Positions 46,394 through 55,488 of a DNA stretch of 64,000 bases are shown piece after piece (within the stretch, counting starts at the first letter, position 1; each line of letters starts with the position of its first letter). The stretch spans positions 16,776 to 80,775 of the forward strand of contig CAZMSQ010000010.1 in the NCBI GenBank assembly GCA_964569025.1, written 5' to 3'. The position numbers and the translations under genes are program-made. Below the pieces are notes generated by a model. That model worked only from the letters and a program-made list of their open reading frames with translations, did not search any database and was not told where the DNA came from. The stretch comes from CAZMSQ01 sp964569025. GTDB lineage: Bacteria; Bacteroidota; Bacteroidia; Chitinophagales; Saprospiraceae.

Positions 46394-48139
46394 ATGCAAA
46401 CGAGCTGGAAATACCAGGAGTATGACAGTGAGCTTGTCGCTCGTCTCGAGGAGCGCACAGGCATGCATTCGCTGCTTTGCCAGTTACTGGTGCAGCGAGG
46501 CATTACGGAGCCTGAAGATATCCACCGCTTTTTCCATCCCAGTCTGACCCATCTCCACCAGCCTTTCCTGATGAAAGACATGGATAAGGCAGTCACGCGC
46601 CTCTTAATGGCTGCTGAAAACGGAGAGCGAGTCTTGCTGTACGGAGACTATGATGTAGACGGCATCACCTCCGTTGCTTTTTTCTACGCCTTTCTGAAAC
46701 CACACATTCAGCACCTCGATTACTATATTCCTGACCGGTATAAAGAGGGATATGGTCTTTCTTCGACAGGGATTTCCTATGCCAGCCGGACAACTGCCTC
46801 GCTGATTGTGTCGCTTGACTGTGGCATAAAAGGGATTGAGCCAATACGCGAAGCGAAGGAAGCGGGAATTGATGTGATTATCTGCGACCACCATTTGCCG
46901 GGTGAAGAATTGCCAGATGCCTATGCGATTCTGGATCCATTGCAGGAAGATTGCCCGTATCCCTACAAATCACTCAGTGGGTGTGGCATCGCTTTTAAAT
47001 TTGCCCAGGCACTTACAGATTATGCAGAATGGCCGGATGAAGACCTTTGGAACCTTCTTGACCTTGTGACGGTGAGTATTGCCTGTGATTTGGTTCCAAT
47101 GACTGGAGAAAACCGGACGCTTGCTTATTTTGGGATGCAGCAACTCAACCACAGCGCGCGCCCTGGATTGAGGGCTTTGGTGCACGAAAGCACAACCAGT
47201 TTTCCGGTGACCACATCAGATATCATCTATTATGTAGGCCCGATGATCAATGCGGTAGGTCGCCTTTCAGACGCAAGAGAGGCTGTGAGGTTGCTTTTGA
47301 CTGAAGATAAGTTTGTCGCCCAAGACTATGCCCGTCATCTTCAAAGACGGAATGAGGAGAGAAAACGTCTGGACAGGGAAGTCCTTGAAGAAGCCATTGC
47401 TCAGGTAGAGGCCATGCCAAATCTGGATGATCGGAAGGCTTTGGTTTTATTTAAGAAAGAATGGCATCAGGGGCTCATCGGCATTACTGCCTCGCGAATT
47501 GCCGAGCAGTATCATCGCCCGACTGTTGTTTTGTGTGAAGGGGACGAGGAGCTGGTTGGCTCGGCCCGCACTGTGAATCACTTTGATTTATATGAAGCGC
47601 TCAACACGTGTGAGCCATTTCTCAATAGTTACGGAGGGCACGCCCATGCGGCAGGCATGACGATGAGCGAAGAAAAGGTAGAACCGTTCAGGAATGCATT
47701 CGAACAATTCGTGGCTGAACACATCCAGCCCGAGCAGCTCAACCGAGTCATTCGCCTCTCAGGCGAATTACGCCTCAACGAACTCACTGACGAGTTTTTC
47801 CACCAACTCCAGCTCTTTGCCCCCTTTGGACCTGAAAACCCCAATCCGGTATTCGCCAGCTATGGAGTCTATGATACCGGTCACAGCCGCCAATTAAAAG
47901 ATGATCATTTGCGCCTCCATCTCCAGCAAGCAGACTCCCAGCCATTCTTCGCCATCGCCTTCCGACAAGGTCGCCACTGGGAACAGTTTCAAAAGCATCC
48001 GGCCGACATCTGCTACAGCCTCAGCAAAAACAGATGGAAAGGGAAAAGCTATATACAACTTCGGATCAAAGACATGAAGTTTTCCGGCATCCTCGAGCAA
48101 GTCGAAACGAAGACAGCGCAAGATACATCTTCACTCTGA
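46394..48139 (+). CDS. recJ: Single-stranded-DNA-specific exonuclease RecJ
   Basis: 581 residues from the ATG at 46394 (an in-frame GTG lies three codons earlier). The DHH phosphoesterase core is clear: YGDYDVDGITS (motif I), DCGIKG, and ICDHHLPG (DHH motif), followed by DPLQEDCPYPYKSLSGCGIAFKF. The DHHA1 part has GLIGITASRIAEQYHRPTVV and the GGHAHAAGM motif. The C-terminal OB-like domain reads PFGPENPNPVFAS. RecJ degrades single-stranded DNA 5' to 3' in recombination and mismatch repair. The preceding 230-base gap has no clear promoter. yidD follows 14 bases downstream. Confidence 0.96.
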   Translation: MQTSWKYQEYDSELVARLEERTGMHSLLCQLLVQRGITEPEDIHRFFHPSLTHLHQPFLMKDMDKAVTRLLMAAENGERVLLYGDYDVDGITSVAFFYAFLKPHIQHLDYYIPDRYKEGYGLSSTGISYASRTTASLIVSLDCGIKGIEPIREAKEAGIDVIICDHHLPGEELPDAYAILDPLQEDCPYPYKSLSGCGIAFKFAQALTDYAEWPDEDLWNLLDLVTVSIACDLVPMTGENRTLAYFGMQQLNHSARPGLRALVHESTTSFPVTTSDIIYYVGPMINAVGRLSDAREAVRLLLTEDKFVAQDYARHLQRRNEERKRLDREVLEEAIAQVEAMPNLDDRKALVLFKKEWHQGLIGITASRIAEQYHRPTVVLCEGDEELVGSARTVNHFDLYEALNTCEPFLNSYGGHAHAAGMTMSEEKVEPFRNAFEQFVAEHIQPEQLNRVIRLSGELRLNELTDEFFHQLQLFAPFGPENPNPVFASYGVYDTGHSRQLKDDHLRLHLQQADSQPFFAIAFRQGRHWEQFQKHPADICYSLSKNRWKGKSYIQLRIKDMKFSGILEQVETKTAQDTSSL

Positions 48140-48153
48140 ACCCTCCCTTTGAG

Positions 48154-48381
48154 ATGAAAAAACTATTCATCTTACCCATTCGAATCTACCAACTATTCAT
48201 TTCCCCCCTCCTCGGGAAAAGTTGTCGGTTTGAGCCCACATGCTCCCATTACATGGTTGAGGCCATCCATGAATGGGGTGTTATAAAAGGAATATGGCTC
48301 GGCACCAAACGGATTTTCAAATGCCACCCGTGGGGGTCTCATGGTTATGATCCGGTACCTCGGAAACCCAAAAGGTCGTAA
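48154..48381 (+). CDS. yidD: Membrane protein insertion efficiency factor YidD
   Basis: 75 residues from the ATG at 48154 (MKKLFILPIRIYQLFISPLL). The family's conserved features are all present: SPLLGKSCRFEPTCSHYM with its cysteines, EWGVIKGIWLG, and the C-terminal CHPWGSHGYDPVP. YidD is a small peripheral membrane protein that helps YidC insert membrane proteins. It usually sits beside rpmH-rnpA-yidC, but here follows recJ, which is an unusual location. It ends six bases from the converging HAD hydrolase gene. Confidence 0.95.
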   Translation: MKKLFILPIRIYQLFISPLLGKSCRFEPTCSHYMVEAIHEWGVIKGIWLGTKRIFKCHPWGSHGYDPVPRKPKRS

Positions 48382-48387
48382 ACCTCC

Positions 48388-48996
48388 TCAACTTTCCGCC
48401 TTCTGACCACGCTCCGGAGGGTATTGAATGGAAGGAATCCCCATAGCGCGCGCACCGTCAACATTCTCCTTTTTATCATCAATAAAAAGATATTCCCTGG
48501 GCGAAATGCCGGTTTCTTCAAGAACAATCTTGTAAATCAGGGAGTCTGGTTTCCTTGCATTCACCTCGTATGAGAGGAAGGCACGCTCAAACAGAGAATG
48601 TTCGAAATCAGCAATCCCAAAGGTGCGCCGTACGTATTCCCGAATCCAGGTCATATGAATCGGGTCGGTATTGCTCAATAGAAAAAGCCGATAGTCCTTC
48701 TTGAGCGCTTTCAACAGTTCAATGCGCCACGCAGGTATGCCGATGAGGGTGGCATTCCAGGCATTTACAATCTCCCTGCCATGCAATGGGACCGGACTGG
48801 CGCTTTGTATGCGATTTATGAATGCCTCTGCGGAAAGGGCGCCAATCTCAAGCTGACGATGCCACTCCTCCCAGTTGGTCTGGGCAAGGAGCCGATCGGA
48901 GTGCTCCCCGAGAAGCTTTCGAAAAGCAGCAACCGTAAGACTGGGGTCTATATCAATGATAACCGTCCCCAAATCAAATAAAAGTGCAGTGGGCAT
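48388..48996 (-). CDS. HAD-family hydrolase (YihX-like subfamily IA)
   Basis: 202 residues from the ATG at 48996 (MPTALLFDLGTVIID); a longer frame would add 33 residues overlapping the tRNA promoter. HAD motif I is FDLGTVIIDID with the nucleophilic Asp; motif II is LLSNTD; motif III Lys lies in NARKPDSLIY; motif IV is FIDDKKENVDGA. Members are small-molecule phosphatases acting on sugar or nucleotide phosphates. The second Asp of the standard DxD is Gly, as usual for the DLGxV group. Substrate unknown. Confidence 0.88.
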   Translation of the reverse strand: MPTALLFDLGTVIIDIDPSLTVAAFRKLLGEHSDRLLAQTNWEEWHRQLEIGALSAEAFINRIQSASPVPLHGREIVNAWNATLIGIPAWRIELLKALKKDYRLFLLSNTDPIHMTWIREYVRRTFGIADFEHSLFERAFLSYEVNARKPDSLIYKIVLEETGISPREYLFIDDKKENVDGARAMGIPSIQYPPERGQKAES

Positions 48997-49026
48997 AAGG
49001 TGGGAAAAGTTCGAAGCGTTCTGATG

Positions 49027-49056
49027 TTGATTTGTAAGGCGAAAATCGTAATTTTG
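49027..49056 (+). promoter_or_regulatory. Promoter of the tRNA gene
   Basis: TTG at 49027-49029, 19 bases, then TAATTTTG at 49049-49056, matching the Bacteroidota promoter. The predicted transcription start is about 35 bases before the mature tRNA 5' end. Confidence 0.7.
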
Positions 49057-49098
49057 TAGGATTGTTGATAATCTATATTCCCATGATTTCGACAAATT

Positions 49099-49172
49099 GG
49101 TCCCATAGCTCAGTCGGTTAGAGCAACTGACTCATAATCAGTGGGTCCCAGGTTCGAGCCCTGGTGGGACCA
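49099..49172 (+). tRNA. tRNA with CAT anticodon (Met elongator, or Ile2)
   Basis: 74 nt folding into a full cloverleaf: acceptor GGTCCCA/TGGGACC, D arm GCTC-AGTCGGTTA-GAGC, anticodon stem ACTGA/TCAGT with loop CTCATAA (anticodon CAT at 49133-49135), T arm CCAGG-TTCGAGC-CCTGG, discriminator A at 49172. The CCA end is not encoded. Three T-stem GC pairs and the first acceptor G-C pair rule out an initiator tRNA of the usual type. Elongator Met and Ile2 (lysidine-modified) cannot be told apart by anticodon alone; the overall sequence looks like an elongator tRNA-Met. Confidence 0.93.
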
Positions 49173-49180
49173 CTTCAGTC

Positions 49181-49217
49181 AGGGATTTCGCGAACCACCG
49201 CGAAATCCCTGTTTTTA
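49181..49217 (+). terminator. Rho-independent terminator of the tRNA gene
   Basis: AGGGATTTCGCG (49181-49192), loop AACCAC, and CGCGAAATCCCT (49199-49210) form a perfect 12-bp stem, followed by GTTTTTATTT. It begins nine bases after the tRNA, so tRNA, promoter and terminator form a compact single-gene unit. Confidence 0.9.
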
Positions 49218-49253
49218 TTTCTTCCGCGACCTCCCTATCTTACTTCAAAATGA

Positions 49254-50069
49254 ATGCCTATGCCTGCAACCAAAGAGTTTTCAAATCATTGGAAAGCCAA
49301 GGGCACTCCACGGGCAGTGGTGGCCCTTGTGCATGGTCTGGGCGAACACGTCAACCGGTATACTCATGTTGCCAGATTTTTGAATGGCTTTGGAATAGCG
49401 GTCCTCGGGGCAGATTTAACGGGGCACGGCCGACGCCAAGGCCTCAGGGGACATGCCAGCGGCATTGACACTTTATTGGAAAACGTCGATGGGCTGGTTT
49501 ACCAGTGCCGCCAACATTATGGTGACGTACCATTGTTTTTGTACGGCCATAGCATGGGTGGCACACTGGTCTTGTATCGAACCCTCTTCCGATCATCTGA
49601 TTGGGTGGCAGGTGTCATCTGCACGTCTCCATGGCTGAGGCTACCCAATCCGCCTTCTGCACTCCTCGTCTCTGCAGCCCGCGTGCTCAATTCTGTCTTT
49701 CCTGCTTTCACTCAATCAAACGGGCTGAACCCCGAAGATCTTTCACACGATTCTGACGTTGTGGAGGCATACCGTAACGACCCCCTTGTTCATAATCGGA
49801 TTTCCGCCCGTCTGGCTGTTCATCTGACCGACGCAGCAGCGCGTCTGGACCGGTATTCCGGCACATTCCCGGTGCCATTGATTCTTATGCACGGAAAACA
49901 AGATCGCATTACTGACTCCGAAGGCAGCAAAAATTTTGCTGCGAAAGATCCCGAACATATCGAATTCATTCTTTGGCCTGAATGTCGACATGAGTTGCAC
50001 AACGAACCGGAAAAAGAGCAGGTGTTTTCAACGATGAAAAATTGGATAGATGCCGTCATCAATGGTTAA
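49254..50069 (+). CDS. Alpha/beta hydrolase (monoacylglycerol-lipase-like)
   Basis: 271 residues. The N-terminal part has VALVHGLGEHVNRYTHVA (oxyanion-hole HG), then GADLTGHGRRQG and FLYGHSMGGTL with the nucleophile Ser100. The triad is completed by Asp217 (HGKQDRITD) and His246 (CRHELHNE). The lid region between residues 130 and 190 is variable. This is the serine aminopeptidase S33/hydrolase 4 type, which includes monoacylglycerol lipases and lysophospholipases; it lacks a signal peptide. The stop overlaps the stop of the converging photolyase gene. Another ATG lies two codons after the first; both are plausible. Confidence 0.9.
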   Translation: MPMPATKEFSNHWKAKGTPRAVVALVHGLGEHVNRYTHVARFLNGFGIAVLGADLTGHGRRQGLRGHASGIDTLLENVDGLVYQCRQHYGDVPLFLYGHSMGGTLVLYRTLFRSSDWVAGVICTSPWLRLPNPPSALLVSAARVLNSVFPAFTQSNGLNPEDLSHDSDVVEAYRNDPLVHNRISARLAVHLTDAAARLDRYSGTFPVPLILMHGKQDRITDSEGSKNFAAKDPEHIEFILWPECRHELHNEPEKEQVFSTMKNWIDAVING

Positions 50070-51385
50070 AGCGAAGCAATGAATGAAGCCATTTCCTCAC
50101 CTTTCACCATTGGATCCCGATCAAGCCACAAAGCTCTGTAGGCTCCATTCCCATCATACCTGGAAGCTTGAAGCTCTGTATTGAAAACCCTGTCTCTGGG
50201 GTCATTCCCCACCCCCGAATTATAAGCCCAATTCCCGTAATTGCTTGCCGGGTCGTAGTCGACGAGCAAGGACTCAAACCATGCTGCACCTTTACGCCAA
50301 TCTTCGCGGTAGCGATGGACCAAAAAAGAAGCCACATTTTGCCTGCCTCGATTACTCATAAAACCTGTGTGTAGCAATTCTTGCATATTGGCATCCACAA
50401 ACCGATCTCCAGTTTGTCCAAGAGCCCATTTTCTGAAATTACCGGGGTTGTTCCGCCATTTTTTTGTGCGCTGCAGAATGCCACCCTGCTGAAATAACTT
50501 AGAGCCATGCTTCATGGCGATAAATTTGAAATAGTCTCTCCAAAACAGCTCAAATTTCACCCAATAGGTCGACTGGTTCTTACGACGCTCCTTCTCATAA
50601 TCCTCAAGATCCCAGTAAACCACGCGAGGCGATAAACTCCCGTTTGCGAGCCATGGAGAAAACTTCGTGGAATAATCCGCCCCAATCAGTCCGTTCCGGG
50701 TCTCTTTGTAAGTCTGTACAGCATCTGTATTCCAATAATAATGATCCAGCCGATCGTAGCCGGCTGCCGTACCGCCTCGAAACCTCATCACCGCACGCTC
50801 ATCAGGGGGAGGAACAGGCAAACCCAGGAGTTCTGCCATATCCGGCAGTTCTGTCTTTTGCAATTGAGGTCCTGTGATTTGTTTGGGTGCAGAACGGGGT
50901 TCCCTGACCTTACTATACCGCTCTACTTTCTTTCGAAATTCTGTAAACACCTCAGGTACCTCATCAGGTGTGAAAGGTGCATCATCAGGATGAATAAGGG
51001 TTGAGCTGTGAAAGAGCTCCAGCGGAACCTGAGCATTAATCGCCCGCTCCATCTTTATTTCTTCTGTCGTATATGAATGCGCCGCAATTACAGCCTCACA
51101 GCCATATTGAGAGGCAAGATCAGGCACTACCTTTTCAGCGAGTCCTCTGACCACGAGCAACCCGCTGCCCAGCTTTTCCAATTGGACACTCAGGTCTTCC
51201 AGCGATTCCAAAAGGAATTGCAGTCGCCACGGGCCAGTCCGCTGAAACCCCCACCGGTCTTTCGTCAGCCAGCGTTCCTCAAGCACGTAGACGGGTACCA
51301 CCTCATCCGCCCGCTTTGCTGCTTCATGCAATCCCGGGTTGTCATAAACCCTCAAATCATCCCGAAACCAATACAACACACGCAT
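50066..51385 (-). CDS. DASH-type cryptochrome/photolyase
   Basis: 439 residues. The N-terminal antenna-binding Rossmann-like domain starts RVLYWFRDDLRVYDNPGL. The C-terminal FAD-binding helical domain contains YSTKFSPWLANGSLSPR, YWVKFELFWRDYFKF and the DASH hallmark stretch DANMQELLHTGFMSNRGRQN followed by DYDPASNYGNWAYNSGVG. DASH proteins use blue light and FAD (with MTHF) to repair cyclobutane pyrimidine dimers, mainly in single-stranded or looped DNA. No carotenoid, class I photolyase or regulator gene is adjacent. Convergent with the alpha/beta hydrolase; the two stop codons overlap by four bases. Confidence 0.93.
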   Translation of the reverse strand: MRVLYWFRDDLRVYDNPGLHEAAKRADEVVPVYVLEERWLTKDRWGFQRTGPWRLQFLLESLEDLSVQLEKLGSGLLVVRGLAEKVVPDLASQYGCEAVIAAHSYTTEEIKMERAINAQVPLELFHSSTLIHPDDAPFTPDEVPEVFTEFRKKVERYSKVREPRSAPKQITGPQLQKTELPDMAELLGLPVPPPDERAVMRFRGGTAAGYDRLDHYYWNTDAVQTYKETRNGLIGADYSTKFSPWLANGSLSPRVVYWDLEDYEKERRKNQSTYWVKFELFWRDYFKFIAMKHGSKLFQQGGILQRTKKWRNNPGNFRKWALGQTGDRFVDANMQELLHTGFMSNRGRQNVASFLVHRYREDWRKGAAWFESLLVDYDPASNYGNWAYNSGVGNDPRDRVFNTELQASRYDGNGAYRALWLDRDPMVKGEEMASFIASL

Positions 51386-51505
51386 TTCATCTCATTTTTT
51401 TACATTCCAAAACAGCCAAACCCCATTCTCTGCAAATTGTTTGTCTGTAACTGGGCACCATCAAAGAGGATGAAAATCCAGAAAAAGCGATACTTTACTG
51501 AAGCT

Positions 51506-52186
51506 ATGCTGGAAATATTATACGAAGATGAATGCCTGATAGCCATCAACAAACCGTCGGGGCTGTTGGTGCACCGAACACGAATCAGCGAAGATGAAGT
51601 CTTTGCCCTTCAGATGGTGCGGAGGCAAATTGGTGTGAGGGTATTTCCGGCACACAGACTAGATCGTGGCACATCCGGAGTGTTGTTATTCGGAAAGGAC
51701 ACAGAAACTGCGGGGTTCCTCGGTGAGCAGTTCCGTACCAGAAAGGTCAGTAAAACGTATGATGCAATCGTGAGGGGATTTTTACCGGAGGAGGGACAGA
51801 TTGATAGTCCACTCTTAAAAGAAAGAACCGGAGAAAACCAGGAGTCTCTCACCACCTTCAGAGTCGTTGCCCAATCAGAATGCCCTTGGAATGTAAGCAG
51901 ATACCCCACATCCAGGTATTCCCGCATCAATATTTGGCCCCTGACCGGGAGGTGGCATCAAATCAGAAGGCATTTTGCGCACCTCCGCCACCCGGTCATC
52001 GGCGACAGGCGCCACGGTGACTGCAAGCACAATAATTTTTTCCGCGATCATCTCGGGATTTCGCGCATGCTACTGCACGCAGAGTCACTGAAGTTTCATC
52101 ATCCTCATTCCGGGGAAGAGATTCAAACAAGAGCCACTCCGGATGAAGAATTCCGCAGAGCACTTGATTGCCTGGGGCTCACGTAA
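51506..52186 (+). CDS. truC: tRNA pseudouridine synthase TruC
   Basis: 226 residues from the ATG at 51506 (MLEILYEDECLIAINKPSG), which aligns with the E. coli TruC start; an ATG at 51470 would add 12 residues. Motifs: NKPSGLLVHR, the catalytic HRLDRGTSG with Asp53, KTYDAIVRG, GRWHQIRRHFAHLRHPVIGD and the RLMLHA-like RMLLHAESL. It makes pseudouridine 65 in certain tRNAs. Compared with the RluA group it lacks an S4 RNA-binding domain, as TruC should. It ends 28 bases from the converging P-type ATPase gene. Confidence 0.93.
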   Translation: MLEILYEDECLIAINKPSGLLVHRTRISEDEVFALQMVRRQIGVRVFPAHRLDRGTSGVLLFGKDTETAGFLGEQFRTRKVSKTYDAIVRGFLPEEGQIDSPLLKERTGENQESLTTFRVVAQSECPWNVSRYPTSRYSRINIWPLTGRWHQIRRHFAHLRHPVIGDRRHGDCKHNNFFRDHLGISRMLLHAESLKFHHPHSGEEIQTRATPDEEFRRALDCLGLT

Positions 52187-52214
52187 GGTTCTCCCCGTAT
52201 TCAGATTTGCCTCC

Positions 52215-54917
52215 TCACCTGAGCACTGGAATAATTCGCTTGAAAATCTGAATCAGTCCAACGGGTGCAATGCTGAACAGCAAAATGTACCCAAGGTGAG
52301 AGAATGTGATATCTGTCAGGCTAAGCACCTCTCGAAGGAGCGCTGTATGGTATGCCACCACCATTATGCCGGCACTGATCAACAATGCACCCCAGACCCA
52401 AGGGTTGCGTGTCACTTCATTTCGGAAAAATGACTCCCTTTTACCGGGAAGGTTTAGAACATTCCAGAGTTGAGCGAGTATAAGGGTATAGAATGCGAAA
52501 TTATTGGCAACATCTGGGGGTTGATGGAGAGCATAGATAGAAAACAGAAGGGCACCGATTGTAGAAAGTGCAATGGCAATCGCATAGGCAACGACTGCCG
52601 TCCACATTGGCCTTGTCACGACGGGCTCCTGTCGGCTTCGGGGGGGGCGATTCATGATATCTTCCGCCTCCTCGTTAAACCCAAGTGCCAGTGCGGGAAA
52701 TACATCAGTTACCAGATTGAGAAAAAGAATCTGCAATGGAAGAAGCGGCATCGTTAAACCAAGCAAGTAGGCAGCTGCCACTGCCAGTAATTCAGAAAGA
52801 TTACATGAAAGCAGGTAAATGACAAAAAATCGAATATTCTCAAAAATACCTCTCCCCTGCCTGATGGCTTCTACAATAGAGGCAAAAGCATCATCACGAA
52901 GTACGATGTCAGCAACCTCTTTTGCCGCCTCGGTACCACGCTGCCCCATTGCAATGCCGATATCTGCCTTGCGCAAGGCCGGGGTATCATTCACCCCATC
53001 TCCGGTCATTCCCACCGTAAACCCTTGTTCCTGGTAAAGGCTCACCAAATCCAGCTTTTGAGCAGGGCTCACCCTGGCAAAGATTCGGGCTTGCAGCATT
53101 CGCTGCCGCAGGTCTTCTGAAAGCCCCTCGCGTTCCAAAAATTCGTTCCCATGGACAACCACCGCATTTTCATCGCAGACCAAACCAGTTTCACAGGCGA
53201 TGTTCCGGGCAGTTTTCGGATGATCACCAGTGACCATCACGACCGTAATTCCTGCTTCCTGGCAAGCAGTAAGCGCTGCTTTGATATCTTCCCTTGGCGG
53301 ATCCTGAAACCCGACCAATCCAATAAAAATAAGATTTGAAAACAGATCTGCCGAAGTATCTGCCTCTTCCCGCCATGCAAATGCCAGAACCCTCAAACCA
53401 CGAGAAGCCATCTCATCACCCTGCTCAACCCATTGGCGCTTGTCGACAAAATCAGCCGTTCCATGTTCCATCAGAATTTTGTCACACCGACCCACTACCT
53501 CCTCCAGCGCCCCCTTGACGCACACCACTCCTGAGGGTGCAGACTTACTTTCATGGAATGTACCCATCATTTTTATGTCGCTGTCAAATGGCACTTCCCT
53601 TAACCGCGGATAGCGCCCGCGAATCTGTTCCGGAGCCTCTCCCAGATTGGCTGCCATCTCAAGCAATGCCACCTCAAGTGGATCGCCGATTCCCGAAATA
53701 CCCTCTTGCTCCTTCTGCCATACAGCATTATTGCAGAGAACGGAGACCAGTACGAGCTTGTCAATCGAATCAGCTGAAACTCCTTTCTCTTTCAGGGTAT
53801 CTTTGGTATCGCCCCTCTCAATTCTGATCTGACTTCCCGACACGCACAATACATCAGCGAGCAAGGTATTTTCGGTAAGAGTCCCCGTTTTGTCGGTAAA
53901 GATGACCTCTGTTTCTCCGAGAGTCTCAACAGCCCCCAATTTTTTGACAATAACCCGCTTTCGTGCCAATCTGAGCATCCCACGGGCAAGGGCAATGGTG
54001 GCCACTATCGGCAAGCCCTCGGGGATTGCGGCCACAGCGAGGGCGATTGCTGTCTTAACCATTTGGTACAAATCGCGACCCTGCAGCCAGCCCATGAGAA
54101 GAATCATGGCAGCGAGCAAGAATGTCAACCATAATAACCGCTTACTAAGGCGGGCCAACTTTTCCCCAAGAGGCGTTGTCTCCCGGGTGGCCTCCCAAGT
54201 CAGATTTGCAATTTGCCCCAAATGGGTGGCAGAACCCGTCGCGGTAACGACTGCGCGGCCATTCCCATGCAGGATGGCAGTCCCCTTAAATGCCATACAA
54301 ATCTGATCCCCAACCCCGGCCTCCTCTGTCAGCGCAGGTGTTGACTTGTTCACTGGAATACTCTCTCCGGTCAAGGCTGACTCTTTCACCGAAAGATCAT
54401 TGACTTCAATCAGACGCCCGTCTGCCGGGACCACATCTCCAGCCTCCAGAATAATCACATCACCGGGCACCAGATCGCGGGCTGGTATGTCCTTAACCCT
54501 CCCATTCCTCAGCACTCTGGCTGTCGAGGCGGCAAGCTGCCTCAAGGCATCCATGGAGCGCATGGCCTGCCACTCCATCACGAAGCCGATCATGGCGTTA
54601 AAGAGAATAACCACAAGCACAGAGCCTGCCTCCAACCATTCCTGAAACAATGAAGCTAAAACCCCCGCGGCCAAAAGAACCCACACGAGCGGACTCAGAA
54701 ACTGCTCAAGAAACAAGAGCCACAAGGGCTTGCGTCGCCGACGCTCAAGCTCATTTGGCCCCACCTGTTCAAGTCGGCTATCCGCTTCCTTGTCACTGAG
54801 CCCAATCCCGGCGTCAACACTCAGCGTGCGACAGACGTGCTCCGTGGGTTCAAGATGAGGATTGGCAATAAATGGAACGCGGTCTTTAGGCTGCATTTCT
54901 GAAGGTGAGCATATCAT
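52215..54917 (-). CDS. P-type cation ATPase, Ca2+ (SERCA/PMCA-like) type
   Basis: 900 residues from the ATG at 54917, preceded by GAGG; an earlier TTG at 54950 lies inside the -7 promoter element and is excluded. The N-terminal cation-ATPase domain is followed by helices 1-2, the actuator domain with LTGES, helix 4 with the ion-binding PEGLP motif (EGLPIV), the phosphorylation loop DKTGTLT (Asp342), MVTGDHPKTA, TGDGVNDTPAL and six C-terminal helices. PEGLP and the overall length point to a type II pump, most likely Ca2+ export. It sits in the inner membrane. The 54991 gene is transcribed divergently; truC converges. Confidence 0.95.
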   Translation of the reverse strand: MICSPSEMQPKDRVPFIANPHLEPTEHVCRTLSVDAGIGLSDKEADSRLEQVGPNELERRRRKPLWLLFLEQFLSPLVWVLLAAGVLASLFQEWLEAGSVLVVILFNAMIGFVMEWQAMRSMDALRQLAASTARVLRNGRVKDIPARDLVPGDVIILEAGDVVPADGRLIEVNDLSVKESALTGESIPVNKSTPALTEEAGVGDQICMAFKGTAILHGNGRAVVTATGSATHLGQIANLTWEATRETTPLGEKLARLSKRLLWLTFLLAAMILLMGWLQGRDLYQMVKTAIALAVAAIPEGLPIVATIALARGMLRLARKRVIVKKLGAVETLGETEVIFTDKTGTLTENTLLADVLCVSGSQIRIERGDTKDTLKEKGVSADSIDKLVLVSVLCNNAVWQKEQEGISGIGDPLEVALLEMAANLGEAPEQIRGRYPRLREVPFDSDIKMMGTFHESKSAPSGVVCVKGALEEVVGRCDKILMEHGTADFVDKRQWVEQGDEMASRGLRVLAFAWREEADTSADLFSNLIFIGLVGFQDPPREDIKAALTACQEAGITVVMVTGDHPKTARNIACETGLVCDENAVVVHGNEFLEREGLSEDLRQRMLQARIFARVSPAQKLDLVSLYQEQGFTVGMTGDGVNDTPALRKADIGIAMGQRGTEAAKEVADIVLRDDAFASIVEAIRQGRGIFENIRFFVIYLLSCNLSELLAVAAAYLLGLTMPLLPLQILFLNLVTDVFPALALGFNEEAEDIMNRPPRSRQEPVVTRPMWTAVVAYAIAIALSTIGALLFSIYALHQPPDVANNFAFYTLILAQLWNVLNLPGKRESFFRNEVTRNPWVWGALLISAGIMVVAYHTALLREVLSLTDITFSHLGYILLFSIAPVGLIQIFKRIIPVLR

Positions 54918-54947
54918 TTGAATTCCCTCAAAAGAAGGGGGTTCTCT

Positions 54948-54955
54948 CAAAAATA
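54948..54955 (-). promoter_or_regulatory. Probable -7 element of the P-type ATPase gene
   Basis: On the minus strand TATTTTTG at 54955-54948 is a perfect -7 match, 31 bases before the ATG at 54917. No TTG was found at the expected distance, so the -33 element would be weak. Confidence 0.5.
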
Positions 54956-54990
54956 CTCAACTTTTTTGGCAGGATGTGCTTTCTTCATTC

Positions 54991-55470
54991 ATGATTCTTT
55001 CCACCCGTACACTTGAGGTTTCGCATCTAATCGTCACCTGGGCACTTACCGGACTTATCTGGACCATCCAGCTCGTCCACTATCCTTCCTTTTCATTCAT
55101 TGATGTCACCTCATTCCACGATTTTCAGATGTTCCACATGCAATCCATCTCATTGGTTGTCATGCCACTCATGGTGTCAGAACTCACTCTTGCAATAGTG
55201 GCAGCCCATCGCTCCGCCTACAAGGGTTTACAGGCATGGTGCCTGGGAATCGTCCTTGCCATCTGGATGAGTACATTTTTTTGGCAAATGCCTCTCCACA
55301 ACCAGCTTCTGCTCGGAAAAAATCAAAGCATCATCGATGAGCTTGTCGCTGGCAATGCGCTTCGGACTGGCCTTTGGTCTCTCAAAGCCGTGCTGCTGAG
55401 TAGTCTGGCACTTCGCGACCCTGCTTCCATGCCAACCACAGCATACGTCCGAAAGGGAACCACCAGATAA
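54991..55470 (+). CDS. Four-helix membrane protein, function unknown
   Basis: 159 residues from the ATG at 54991; a GTG five codons earlier is possible. Four hydrophobic segments (about 8-26, 52-70, 82-98, 128-145). The stretch TWALTGLIWTIQLVHYPSFS and a later HMQSISLVVMPLMVSEL resemble a small family of uncharacterised bacterial membrane proteins with conserved HYP and H residues in the first loops, but I cannot name a Pfam entry with confidence. It is divergent from the Ca2+-type ATPase and convergent with another small membrane protein. Confidence 0.7.
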   Translation: MILSTRTLEVSHLIVTWALTGLIWTIQLVHYPSFSFIDVTSFHDFQMFHMQSISLVVMPLMVSELTLAIVAAHRSAYKGLQAWCLGIVLAIWMSTFFWQMPLHNQLLLGKNQSIIDELVAGNALRTGLWSLKAVLLSSLALRDPASMPTTAYVRKGTTR

Positions 55471-55488
55471 GATCGTTGCAAACAATGA

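Noticed and set aside
48388..49095. Longer HAD hydrolase start at 49095
   Set aside because: The extra 33 residues lack HAD similarity and would overlap the tRNA promoter; the ATG at 48996 starts right before motif I as usual.
49181..49210. The 12-bp hairpin after the tRNA as an attachment site or integrase target
   Set aside because: It is a terminator with T run. No integrase, no duplicated tRNA 3' end and no foreign gene block next to it.
54918..54950. TTG start at 54950 for the P-type ATPase
   Set aside because: The codon lies within the -7 promoter element, so it would not be in the message; ATG 54917 has an upstream GAGG.
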